In this document: piece after piece, positions 29,964-41,085 of the stretch
Position numbering within the stretch: the first letter of the stretch is position 1
Layout of the letters: every line of letters begins with the position of its first letter
Assembly: GCA_002205965.3 (NCBI GenBank)
Contig: NADL03000486.1
Coordinates: 409,275 to 473,274 of the forward strand
DNA length: 64,000 bases
Direction of reading: 5' to 3'
Source: Kappaphycus alvarezii
Lineage: Eukaryota > Rhodophyta > Florideophyceae > Gigartinales > Solieriaceae
The notes under the pieces: model-generated
Seen by the model: only the letters and a program-made list of their open reading frames with translations
Told to the model about the DNA's origin: nothing
The model's database searches: none
Position numbers and translations under genes: made by a program

Positions 29964-31504
29964 CTAAAATGCAGTAGAGGAAGTGAATTCGTGTAAAGCT
30001 ATAAGGTCTGTGAAGTGAAATACAACATACGGTCGGTTCGGGGCGACGGCGTCTTCTCTTCTTATTCTCCGGACCTGACGAAAGGGTCGGCTACTATGGC
30101 CTCGGGAAGGGATATCCTGCCTACTTGCCAACGTCACTCTCCGTACATCGGTGATCTTCAGAAAGTCTTCCGGATCTTCCTCTCCGCAGCAAATCTTCAG
30201 AGAAGCCTCGCAGAACCGCATCGCATACTCTTCCGCACAGTCAAATATGAGAATGGTTTCTTCCCTTGCTTCTAGGTATACGACATGCTAGGCCCCGTGG
30301 CGTCCTATGACCGCCGCTACATAAATCTAGCTCGAAGGGGAATTCGGCAAACCGCGGATCCAGTTGATGTCACGGTCACTCATATCCCATTGTCGAAGAC
30401 TACTCTTGAAGCGCCGCACGGAGTTTCGTCAACGCGAATATGACTCGGGACCATGGGAATAGGACATACACGGTTCAACTCTTTCAGGACATCAGCAAAA
30501 GAAGTGCAACGAGGACGGTAACCCAACTGATCCAAGGTCTCACAATCATTCTCGTAATCGCGAGACCAATACTCCTCTGCCATGTCCTTTCCGAAGACGA
30601 GATAAAGTCCTGTCGCTGCGGATGCCTGTATGCAGCGACCTTCAAAGTCGCGAAAAGTAACTGAAAGGCTCTTGTCTAGGAATGGGAGTGCCAAAAGCGA
30701 AGCAGCCCTCGACATCGGAAAGAGTACCTAGTAATAACTGTTGGGGTGCTTCTGGCACCAGGAGTCGATCATCGTGATGGCTCCAACACGGGAAGCTAGC
30801 TTCCTCCCGAACAACACGTTAGCCACGATCCCATCTTTCTGTTCTTTTTTCACGTCCCTTGCAAGGGGATTATGAAACCCAGCTCCAGGGGGCGCCTCAT
30901 GGGACGAGAAAGTGCACCAGTCGATAGGGCTCTTCCTCTGTATCTACGTCTACGGCAAAGTTCTGTCACATGAACCAATCGTGCACGCCTTCCGGTATTT
31001 TCCAAACCAGGGAAGAGATTTTCCACTCAGGGAATTCTGGATACTACGCATGGTCTTCACGGGCGAGAATAGATTCAGTTAGGCTCAGTCTGAATGCTAG
31101 CTCTCTGTCGACCCCATTCGTCAGTTCTCTTGAGGCTGCAATGTTGACCGTATTCTTTCCAAAGAGGAGAGTAGCGTCATAGAAAGACAGTTCTACCGAA
31201 GCCGGTTTCTTCTTCTCATAACCACCAAACGAGACCCGGAAGAAGAGGTCGTCCAGATTTTCGCCCAGTTTGCGAGATAGATTGATTATATCTGGACGGC
31301 CGGCAAGGCGAACGAGCCTACTCTTGTTTGTTCCGCGGCGGGCTTTGTCCAACGAGAAGTATTCTAAAGTCTTGAGGTAAATCCGGGGCTGCGGAATGGT
31401 GTCAGGAACTGGGACGGCCTCTTTCTTGCCGCCTTACATGCTAACTCCAGCCGAGGGGCACTCCAGCCTGTTGATCGTCGGGCAGTCTGTTTCGTATGCG
31501 CCAT
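29964..31504 (-). pseudogene. repeat family X, copy 2: protein with a histone H3-like N-terminal tail
   Basis: The frame starts at an ATG (31502-31504) with MAHTKQTARRSTGW then SAPRLELACKAARK, 21 of 28 residues identical to the histone H3 tail. After a one-base shift it continues AVPVPDTIPQPRIYLKTLEY, then LVRLAGRPDIINLSRKLGEN and LFGKNTVNIAASRELTN (31352-31044). Several in-frame stops follow, then SRVGAITMIDSWCQKHP, VFGKDMAEEYWSRDYENDCE and TLDQLGYRPRCTSFADVLKE (30715-30380). The C-terminal block is YAMRFCEASLKICCGEEDPE and FLKITDVRRV (30221-29964). The last two blocks recur in copies 1 and 3. The region after the H3-like tail does not resemble the histone fold. Function unknown. It could be a transposon gene or a duplicated host gene; broken here by stops and indels. 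Confidence 0.65.
31421..31504 (-). other. histone H3 N-terminal tail mimic
   Basis: The equivalents of H3 K4, T6, R8, S10, R17, K23 and K27 are kept; R2 is His, K9 is Arg, K14 is Ser and K18 is Leu. The segment stops at the residue after K27, and the following sequence is unrelated to H3. Confidence 0.75.
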
Positions 31505-32517
31505 CCTACTGGTCCGCGAGGGATTTTGGGATGACGATACCACCGTATTCCTTCGCCTCTACACACTCAGTGGATAGGCCAGTCGCGGAGGCTTCGTCTG
31601 ACCTGAATCAAAACTGAGCTTCGAGGCGAAGGCGGCGGTGCGCGGGAGGAGATGGAAGTCTCTTTGAGTGCAAGGCTTCAGAAGTTGGCTGCTTGGTGCA
31701 CAAGTTGGCCGCTTGGTGTTTGGTTGCCGGGGTAAGGGAAATGAGGGTGTTGCGGTTGGTGGGGGGAGAGGTGTGCAAGGGTTGACCAACATGCTAGAGC
31801 TGAACGAGCTCACGGTATACTGCACCCGGGTTGCAGTTTGAGAACGGGGTGGTTTTGGTGGCAGTTGCTGGATAGTGATTTTTATGTGTGTTTCTAGTAC
31901 TTTCTATGACGATTTGTAAAGGGTAGCCTACTGCACTTTCTACCTTTTACCTCGTAATTTTAAATGTTTTTTATGGTCAAGTACAGTAGTGTACAGTAAG
32001 TACACTCCTATACAGGCAATTCTCAGCCACAGACCGCTCGGATGTCGGTTATATAGGTAGCACCCGACTCGGCTGGGCAGTTATGCGGAGGCAGGTCACC
32101 CACCGAGCCCCCTCCCTCCTAAACATACACTTACCCACTTTCTTCTTCCATCTACCATCTTCCCCTCTCCTTAAACCCCCTTGACAGGCGGGGTAGTGTT
32201 GGTGGCTCCAAAGGGTCACCAAAAATCTGCCCCTTTTGACTACTTATATGACGATTTTCGTTCTCAGTTTTCTATTTTGTCAGCTACTGTACTCTAGAGT
32301 TATTTTTAATTATTTTATACAGTATTTCATTTATTTTTTAATTACTGTCGGCCCCGCGGCCTGTTGCTTTGGAACCGTCGGCCACAAACGCGGTTGCCAT
32401 ATAAACAGGGTTGGCCTTTGGTGGAAGGGGGGAAGGAGAGACAGCATACGACGACAGAACCTCCCCCTCTGTTAGGGTCGCCAACACTTTTTAAATGTTT
32501 TCCCTTCCGACCCTATC
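31505..32517 (+). other. leader of gypsy-2, probable remains of its 5' LTR
   Basis: A TATA-like ATATAAAC at 32400-32407 lies about 110 bases before gag, as expected for an LTR promoter. The boundary GACCCTATC|ATGGTACTC at 32517/32518 parallels the gypsy-1 LTR/primer-binding-site junction. As no 3' LTR was found beyond 51500, the 5' limit cannot be set. TACAGTA words occur at 31980-32010. Confidence 0.4.
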
Positions 32518-33342
32518 ATGGTACTCTTATGGAGGATCTCTTCCTCCGGAGCGAATTCCGTCGCTTACAACGGAAACAGCGATGTGAAGAAGTTCTTTTT
32601 CTTCTACGACAGTGTTGTGATGGCCGGGAAGTCCAGCCAGGAGAGGGCATTATCCCTCCTTGGATACTTAGAAGGACCCGTGTTCGAGTTCTACTACGAT
32701 TCCTTTGCAGCCCAAGGAGAGCTGATCGAAGATTCCAAGAACTATGCCGTTGTCAAGGAGAATTTCTTCGAACATTTCGCCGAGGAAGAAGAACCTCAAG
32801 ACATCATCCTTCAAGCACTGAAAATCGGCCATGAGATTGAAGACATACAGAAATACTTGAAGAAATCGAGGCAGTTGTACGAGAAGGCAGGTTTCGACAG
32901 TATTGCAACATTCGGATTACTAAGGACTGTTTCATGTAGACCTGAGAAGTTGCAGCAGTTCCTGTCGTTCCGAGGGCCGAAGAATCACGCAGATCTAGTG
33001 AAGGCTTTGAAAAACTTTTACGTGAATCGGATTGCGTTTTCCGGATCCTCGCCTCAAGTTATGGAAGTACCGCCGGCAAGGCTCTTAGTTCGACCCGATG
33101 CTCGCTCAAGAAACATAGACGATAAGTTGGACTCCCGTGCTGAAGACCTGTCTCGCCTTACCCTTCTCGTCAAGCAGAAGAAGGGAAATTTCGATAAATT
33201 CGCAGGACCGTCTTCGTCAGCTCAGAGGGGAAATGATCCTAAATCATGCTTTTATTGTCGCCAACCTGACCACAGAGCATGTAGATGCAAGAAGAATCAT
33301 CACCGCGATCATCGTTGCACTTTTTGCAGCCAATTGGTGTAG
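32518..33342 (+). pseudogene. gypsy-2 Gag, interrupted in the second zinc knuckle
   Basis: A 274-codon frame aligned along its length with gypsy-1 Gag (LYEKAGFDSIATFGLLRTVS, RLLVRPDARSRNIDDK). Zinc knuckle 1 is CFYCRQPDHRACRC. Knuckle 2 begins CTFCSQL and is cut by inserted sequence; its end, IAACW, reappears at about 34046. The start codon again coincides with the primer-binding site (A-TGGTACTCTT). Confidence 0.85.
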
Positions 33343-34043
33343 TGCAATAGGCACTCACACTGTACTGCCATCGGAAGAGCTAATTTTGGTGATCTTTTTT
33401 TGATCTGATTCACTGCTAACCAGCGGGCACTGTACTGTACAGTACAGTGAGGGGAATTTTCTTTGTCGCCCACTATTATTTTCGTACTGTATACCCACCC
33501 GACGGGGCTTGAATGCTTGCCATCTGGACCACTCGGCCCCCAAATGGGACCTGATATTTTTGCAAGTGAAAGGTAACTATTGGGCCAAGTGTCGAGTTTT
33601 CTTATCTCTAACTTGGATCTCTCTAACTTCACTCACCCCGCCATCGTAGATAACCCTAACCTACCTAACTAGTATTTATACCTACCTGGCCACTAGGGCC
33701 CCAGAGTAAACAGCCACCCCGGTGTTGGCTCCGAACTTGACTCCCAACTTCCGCCTTTGCAGAAATCTTGCCAACAGCAACTTTGGCTATAGCCACGTTT
33801 ATCCGCCCGGGTCCCTCTTTCTGTTCCCCCCCTCTCTATCCAATATTACAATACCCCTTTTGTTATTTGTTTGTGATATTTATTCACGCTTGGCGCCCCG
33901 GACTCCGGCGTCTATATACAAATAGGAACTTCAAGGTTGTCGTTGGTGACAACATCTTTATCTCCAAAGGAGATATTCAGCACAGCTGACCCAATACAAC
34001 ATCTTCTTTGTCCAGTATTACACCCCTGGTGTATACGATTCTT
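33340..34043. mobile_element. insertion of about 700 bases in gypsy-2 gag, probably a solo LTR
   Basis: It separates CTFCSQL from IAACWTAARNKASG, which are adjacent in gypsy-1. The insert starts TGTAGTGC after ATTGG and ends before TTTGG, a possible 5-base target duplication with one mismatch. It contains a TACTGTACAGTAC cluster (33430-33447) and a TATTTATA box (33674-33681), and no coding capacity. It does not match the other LTRs in the window. Exact ends are uncertain. Confidence 0.5.
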
Positions 34044-37000
34044 TGGAATCGCTGCATGCTGGACTGCGGCGAGAAATAAGGCTTCTGGTGCTTCGGAAGA
34101 TCACGAAAGGAAGGAAGAACTTCGAATAGCGGATCAGGTCAGCGTTTTTCGTGAAATCTAGTCAGAAATAGATCGATAATTCGAGGAGATAGATAACGCG
34201 ACGAAAAGAACAGCTGAAGCAGAAGCTTTGCCGAAAAAACCTCGTCAAGAAGATCGCGGGGAATTCCGGTATCCCGCATGGCTCATAACCCGCAAGAAGT
34301 ACGAATTATCCCTCTCGTTCCGCCTGCAGAAGAATTAAGTGTTTCAGGCTGAAGGAGGAAGCAAAAGAAGAACAAAAAAGGAACGAAGGTTTCGAACAAG
34401 CTCCAAGAATATGTCGGAAAGTATGACGTTGTCGATTAGCTTGCGAATGCCAACTTAGGGTTTACGTTCGGTCAGCTTCTTCGCGAGGATGTTAACGGAG
34501 TCGCAAAGGTAATTAGAAGGCTGTTACGACAGAAGAATATGCCCCGAATTGCCATCGTCGCTGATAAAGGGCCACTCTTGCTGCAAGTATTGCAGCTAAA
34601 GGTTTATGGCACGGAAGTATGGGCGCTTTTGGACTTTGCAGCCGTATCGGACGTAATGTACGGGAGTTATCTAGACGCCTCTACCTGTCGCAAAACTACA
34701 AGTACAAGAAATTACCGTCGCGAACGGAGATAGAGCTTCCTGTGTCCGTTCGTTGCTCAAGGTTACCACTACCTTTGGGGACCAAGCGGTCAAGCTGGAC
34801 GTCCAACTTTTCCACAACTACGTAGTTGCCATTTATCGTATTACTGGTCTCCAACTCTCTCAGCTATGCGGGCAAATTTGGACTTCGGGACCCAAAGTTT
34901 TTGTGTACACATTGGCTCGAAAGAAGTTGTACTGAATTTGGACACCAAAGCCGCTGAAAAGCAGCTGATGAGGAGTTGAGACATCGGAACGCCCAGCGAA
35001 GACTCCACCTCCGAATCCGACGCCGGCCCCGACTACGCCGACACCTCAGAAGAAAACTGGTCCTGGCTATCCGGGAAAACATTCAAGGGAGCCCCAGAAA
35101 CTCTGATAAAGAACTAGCCGATAATATGCAGCAGCTGAAGAAGGGGGCGAAGAAATTGAGAAGGAGAAGGTGAAAGGGGCACTTCAAGCCCTTCTTGCCC
35201 ATCTTCCTGAAGAAACACAAGAAAGCATCAATAGCGCACTCTTTGACACTGAGATAGTCGCATGGACGATTGAGGAGCTCCGCCCTGCATCAGTACGACG
35301 AAAAATGGATTCGAGCTGAAGCAAGACACCCCTATCTACCAAAGGGTCATCGAATGTCCCCGCGCCGCAACGAAATCGCTTGCAAGGAGATCGAAAACAT
35401 CGATGCAGGAATTATCACTCCAGCCTCTTCAGCCTGGTCGTTTCCTGTCTTAATTGTGACAAAAGGACGACAGGCCCCGCTTCTGTGTGCAGTACCGTGC
35501 GCTGAACCGACGAATGAAGAGTGACCGCAAGCGGTTTCCCAAGATCGAAGAAATATTCGATGAATTGAAGGGAGGCTCCGTCCTTACAACCCTGGACCTC
35601 TTCGCAGGGTATAGGCAGATCCGCATGAGCGAAGAATGCGAAGAGATGACTAACTTTGTATGCAGCTTTGGCACATTCACGTTCGAGGTGATGCCCATGG
35701 CCTGATGAACGCGCCATCTACCATTCTAGCGAATGATGGATTACATCTTGAGAGATGTAACCTTCGCTCGAGTATATCTGGACGATGTCGTTGTGTTTTC
35801 CAACACGATCGAGGAGCATGTTATACATCTTCGCATTGTTTTCGAAGCTATTGAAAAGGACGGATTCAATATGAAAATCACAAACTGTGCCTTTGTGAGG
35901 CCTATTGTCAAGCTTCTCGGTTATTTAGTTGACAAAGAAAGATTTTATGTCGATCAAGAGAAGATCAGTGCCATCAAGGAGGCAACAGTACCAAAAAAAC
36001 GACTGAGCTGCGGAGTTTCTTCGGCTTAGCCGTTTATTATCGCCGATTTATCAAGGAATTCGCGGGCATATCTGCTGCTCCTCATGATGCGACTTCTGGA
36101 AAAAGGAATTTCAGCTGGACAGATGAAATGAAGGAAGCGTTCAAGGGGCTGAAAGAGAAACTGACATCCCCGCCGGTGCTGGCCTTCCCAGACTTCGACG
36201 CGCCGTTCATCGTGGAAGCGGATGCCTCAAATGTCACCGTAGGAGCAGTCCTTGCTCAGAAGAAAGACGATGGAAAGGTACAAAGTACAATATGCAAGTC
36301 GCACCATGAACTCTGCCGAGCAGGGCTATCCCGCGTGCGAAAGGGAAGCTCTTGCAGTCATCTTCGCGCTTGGGAAGTACAGGGGTTATTTGCTTTCAAT
36401 GGAGCCCTTCAAACTTATACTGACCACAGGGTCCTTCAGTACGCCTTTAAGAAGAGCGACGTCCACAGAAGATTGGCACGATGGCTAAAATGTCTAGCCG
36501 AATACGAGTTTGAGGTGGAATATATTCCGGGCACAAGGAATGGGGCTGCCGACTATCTTTCACGCGTAGTGAACGAAGGGCTCGGAGGCACCCCAAATGT
36601 CGACGAAGGAGAACTTGTTGATGCAGTGAATTCTGTGTGTTTGTTCGATACTCCGTTATGGAAACATATTTGGTTGATGTCGCTCGCTATATCGAAGGAC
36701 ACAATATTCAAGAACAAATTACGTGTAAGCGCCGCTCGATAAAAAGTGCCGCAAAACATTTCATGGTGTGGCAAGGAAAACTGCTGAGGCGTACGAAGAA
36801 TGGACTCCGCGCGATCTCGACAATCAAGGACAGGCCTGGGATTCTGAAGACATTCCACGACTAAGTGGGACACTGGGATAGGGAGACAACAAAAAAGTTG
36901 TTATCTGCTGATATTGGTGGCCCAAGTCCATCGGGACGTTCAAGACTACGTCAGTAGCTATGAGGGATGTCAAAAAGCCAAGACTTTGATCCTTTATGGA

Positions 37001-37394
37001 ACTACGCTGAGCATTCCGCTCACAAATATCTTCGAGACCTACTCTATGGACTTCGCTGGACCCTTCCCAGGGTCCAAACTGGTAAACAATTTTATTCTTA
37101 TCGCCGTCGAGCATCTGACGGACTGGCTAATTGCCACGGCAATGTAGACCGCATCCGCAGAAGTCGTGAACGCATTTATGGAAAAGAAGATCATTTCCCT
37201 CTTTGGTCCCCCGAAGACCGTCGTACCTGACAATGCTGGATGTTTTACCGCCACTACACTCGTAGACTTCATGGAGAAGAATGGAGTAGAGTGGAGCACC
37301 GTCCTGGCCTATGCTCCGATGTCAACCGGGGCCGAACCGAAAGGATGGTGAGCACTATAAAGAACGCATTAGAGAAGGTGGTGATCGGACAAAG
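34044..37394 (+). pseudogene. gypsy-2 protease, RT, RNase H and integrase (to the insertion point)
   Basis: In shifting frames: the end of Gag; a protease whose active site reads WALLDFAAVSD, so the catalytic DSG is DFA (about 34620-34650); RT with TTLDLFAGYRQIRMSEE (35586-35636) and YLDD (35775-35786); the RT connection with FCE-type decay; RNase H with FIVEADASNVTVGAVLAQ (about 36205-36258); integrase with SMDFAGPFPG, VPDNAGCFTAT and AYAPMSTG. It stops in EKVVIGQR at 37394, where the DNA transposon begins. Numerous frameshifts and the lost protease Ser-Gly make it inactive. Confidence 0.85.
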
Positions 37395-37405
37395 ATCATC
37401 TGTAA
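37395..37405 (+). repeat. left terminal inverted repeat of the 13.6-kb transposon
   Basis: ATCATCTGTAA, exactly at the point where the gypsy-2 integrase reading stops. Confidence 0.75.
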
Positions 37406-38005
37406 GTTCGGGATGCTATGACCGCTATGCGCACTCAAAACGCCTTCCTAGGCGCAATTTGGACGAAACGCTATGCACACATTAACCGCCATTGAAATGT
37501 TTACGCTCAATGCACACATCACATATCGAAAGAAATATGTACATATTAAATATGGGTAATGTAAATTATCCTTAGTGTACGGTAAAACGGGAAATAACGT
37601 CCATTTAGAGGCGTAAGAAGCCCACATAAGCCTCCGTTTTGTATCAGTAATTGTGCCTTACAACCTTGAAACACAGTGAACACAGTGTAAATTATACTGT
37701 ACATAGCAATGTGCAGCAAGTACATTGCTAAGTGTGCATTAATATTTTGTAATGTGCAACGTAATTTCTTGTACATAGCAATGTACAAGACTGTACATTG
37801 CAATGACTGCTTCACGTAAGGAGAGCGCATTGGACATTGGAAGCCTGCACATCGACACATAGCAATGCGAGCATAGCTAAAGCCGATGCGCACATAACGC
37901 TTATTAATGTACGCATCATGACATAACAATGAATTAACTCATAGAAGGTATGTTAACATTGCATTGCGCAATGCACACATTACCCATATGTTACGCACAT
38001 ATCAC

Positions 38006-38504
38006 AACGCGCTATGCACATGTGCACATAGCACATGCGCTATGCATACATTTCGTAAATACAATGCACATATCACAACGCGTTATGCACAATTTTATTA
38101 GTCATGTGTACATAGCACATGCGCTATGCATACATTTCGTAACTGCAATGTACAGGTCACAATGCGTTATGCACACATTGTACATGGTCATGTGCACATT
38201 GTATATGCACTATGCATACATTTTGTAAGTGCAATGTAAACAGTACAATGCGTTATGCACAAATTGGACATGGTCATGTGCACATTGCATATGTGCTATG
38301 CACAAATTGCGGAAATGCAATGTACAGATATCAATGCGTTATGCACACATTGCACATGGTTATGCACACATTGCATATTCGCTGCGCACACATTTCGCAG
38401 ATGCAATGTACGCATTTCAATGCCTTTTTGCACACATTCCAATGTGTTATGCACACATCGGACGTAGTTATGCGCACATAATACATGGGCTAATGCACAT
38501 ATTA
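38006..38504. repeat. 86-bp subterminal tandem array
   Basis: Units start at 38006, 38077, 38161, 38247, 38333 and 38419, with spacings 71, 84, 86, 86 and 86. The unit core is AATGCGTTATGCACACATTG, followed by the self-complementary words CATGTGCACATTG and TATGCATACATTT and then GTGCAATGTA. Related, more diverged words continue left to 37490 and right to 38676, and resume at 39155-39330 after the solo LTR. Confidence 0.85.
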
Positions 38505-38676
38505 CACAATTCAAAAGGACACAGTGCAATATATGGTGTACAAATCACACAAAAATACGCAAACATAGCATGTGCGTTATGCACACATTGCGCAGATGCA
38601 ATGTATATATTACAATGTGTTTTGCACACATTTCATATAGTCTTTTGTACATAGCATATGCGCAATGTTTGCATAG

Positions 38677-39150
38677 TGTTGTGGACAATTTGGAATGCGG
38701 GGGACACTTGGGCGAAGCACTGTACTCGCCTGGTGAGAACGAGGGAAGCTCAAGGTTAACTAGAGGAGAACAGCGGCAAGGGAATTAGTTGGAGGGTTGG
38801 AAGGGTCGGAGGTGCGGGGGTCGAGATATCTGTGGCACATACTGTAAGTACTGTGTCGCACCTCGCCCGCACTGTATGCCACCCGAAACCCTCACGTATT
38901 ACATGTGTCTGCTTCTAGAAACTTCGCTGGTACTGTAATGTAGCTCGTTTATTTTGACACTGTACAGTGCAGTTTATAACACCCCTAGCGAGAGGGATAG
39001 TAGAGATAGAAAAAGATACAACAACATCAACACTTTTCCAAACTCCGGCACACCCTATATCCCTTACTCGATCACCCATCACCCCCCCTCCTCCGCGTCA
39101 CTCTCTCTTCCCGAACTCACGCGCGCGACCCTACACTCGCGCCCTCAACA
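38677..39150. mobile_element. solo LTR of a third LTR family
   Basis: 474 bases starting TGTTGTGGAC and ending CCCTCAACA, flanked by a perfect 5-base duplication CATAG (38672-38676 and 39151-39155). The subterminal repeat array continues on both sides, so it inserted into the array. It contains TACTGTAA/TACAGTGCAG words and TTTATAACACCCC (about 38973). The first eight bases equal the gypsy-1 LTR start but the rest differs. Confidence 0.85.
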
Positions 39151-39399
39151 CATAGCACAGGGTCTATGTGAACATCACAATGCGCGATGCACACATTGCC
39201 CATTTTCTGTCCACAGGGAACTATTTTCAATTTACTCTCTGAAAATTGTAATATGTGCATTGATTTCGGCTATATGTGCATTGCAATTAAAAATTGGACA
39301 TTGCGAATTTTGTTTGTGCATAGGCGATTTTTCCGTGCATATAGGGGATTTCAGTTCCTCCACAATCACTGCAGTCCGATCCATACCGCGTCGCGCTGT

Positions 39400-40130
39400 C
39401 GTGCTACTGGTAGCGGGCGTCTTGTAGAGGCCGGTGGTGGTAGCGGATGGCGTGTAGGCGGCAAAGGAGGATGCGGGCGGTTTACGTCGCTGTGGCGGGC
39501 TGCTTTTGGAAGCTGATGCTGCCGTAAGGGGTGCGGTAGTCGGCGGAGTGGGGGTTGCGGTATTTGGTGTGGTAGTCGGTGAGGTAGTTGGCAAGGTAGA
39601 TGTGTGGTACTCGGGGAGGTGAGCGGTATATTTGTCGGCTGGGCAGGTAGTGCGGTAGGGGTCACGGTAGCTGGTGCGGTAGTTGGTGGAGTAGTCGGTG
39701 CGGTAGATGGCGGGTAGGCGGCGCGATAGGCGCGCGGTAGGTGGCGATGCGGTGCGGCGGCGTTGATAGGTGATGGTGCTCAATACGGCGCTCTTTACGG
39801 TGCGGTAGACATCGTTTCGGGGCGGCGGCGTTGGTAGACGATGGGGCGTCAGTTTGCGGCAGTTGAAGCAAGCCTGCGCGCGAGGCGGTTGCTATGACTT
39901 GCGGTGTAGTCCTTGGAAAGTTCCGCAAGGACATGTTGTGCTTAGCGGCGTGTCCTTGGCGGGGCAGCAGTGAGCGGTAAGGTTGTCAGCCGGCGCTCTT
40001 TCGCGGTGTGTTCTCGGCGGAGCGGTGCGGCAGCCTGCGAAGCAATGCTCGACCGAGCGGTCCTTTTCATATCCTTGGCGATGCAGTAGCCGCTGGTGCG
40101 GCAGTTCTCGGTGCGGCGGTTTGCGGACGA
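39400..40130. repeat. degenerate GGTAGTCGGTGCGGTAG low-complexity tract
   Basis: About 700 bases dominated by GCGGTAG, GGTAGTCGGTG and GGTAGTTGG words with no fixed period. Open frames across it (Tyr/Arg/Thr/Pro-rich on the minus strand) are by-products of the repeat. Confidence 0.7.
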
Positions 40131-41085
40131 GGCTCACAGAGATCAGGAAGTATTACATGTCAGTGGTCTTGTTGTTCTTACAATGTGAGGTGTTCTCCTC
40201 TTTGCTAGATGGAGAGAGGAAGACTTACCGACGATCAACGATAGGTGTGGGCCAATGACATTGCTTTGTCGTTCGGGTTCAATCCGAAAGTTTCACGTAG
40301 TGAAAACCGAACGTCCCTGGAGTGCAGCACCGTCACGAATAGGAGGAAAGGGAACAGTTATTAGAAGGTCTTGTGATTGGACGAAAGCCGCAGTGGAGGG
40401 AATAATGGTTCCGCTTACCACGTAAGATAGTTGATGCCTTTGGTGGTTTTGGTTGTGAGGACTGCTGCTGCATGAAGAGGTGGGGTGAGATGGATGGAGG
40501 GATGAGACGGTTGTCGGTTACCGTGTGTAATGACGGTACTGATCGTTGCCGAAAGAGACGACGGGGGATGATCGTAGAGGTTGGAAAAAGGGCATTGGTG
40601 ACGGGAATGTTGTTGTGAAGATTGTGTTTGGAGGCGGTTCGGAAGGATTGTGCAGATCGGCGGAGCGTAATGAGATGGAAGTTCAATCTGAATGCAGCCG
40701 CGCGGCAAAGGTATTCGTATGTTTTGTATTCGGCTACTTTTCTATAAGGGCTGATAGGGTGTACAGTAAAGAGAATAGACGGTTACATGAGACTAGATAG
40801 TATGAGTATTATAATATCTGCATCTATCTGTTCCATCTTACACTTACAGTACAGTACCAGTGTCGTGCGTAACAAGGTATATTTCAGCTACAGTATCTGA
40901 AAGTACAATAAGAAATAAGGAAATCATTGTGTTAGATATTTCTAAGTTTGAATTAGAATGCAGAAGGCCTGGATTCTGTTATGGGAGCGGGTAGTCTTCG
41001 GCCTGAATTCGTGTTGTGTACAATGTTTTTTTTCGGGTACCACAGTGTGTGTGGTCTAGCTCAAAGTACTTGTCTCTAGCAAATC
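40131..41085. other. no recognised gene
   Basis: Short open frames only. A TΨC-like GGTTCAATCC hairpin at 40270-40290 was considered as a tRNA and rejected. Confidence 0.4.

Noticed and set aside
32364-32834. 156-codon ORF at the start of gypsy-2
   Set aside because: Shadow frame of the leader and gag.
38006-38504. CRISPR-like array
   Set aside because: Units are contiguous diverged 86-bp repeats without constant repeats and unique spacers, in a eukaryotic transposon.
38212-38654. ORFs of 89-141 codons rich in Met, His, Cys and Ala
   Set aside because: They are by-products of the 86-bp TTATGCACACATTG repeats.
39232-39783. 183-codon minus ORF rich in Tyr, Arg, Thr and Pro
   Set aside because: Generated by the GGTAGT/GCGGTAG low-complexity tract.
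40262-40300. tRNA-like T arm: GGTTCAATCC within a perfect 5-bp stem
   Set aside because: No matching acceptor, D arm or anticodon arm about 50-60 bases upstream; a chance hairpin.
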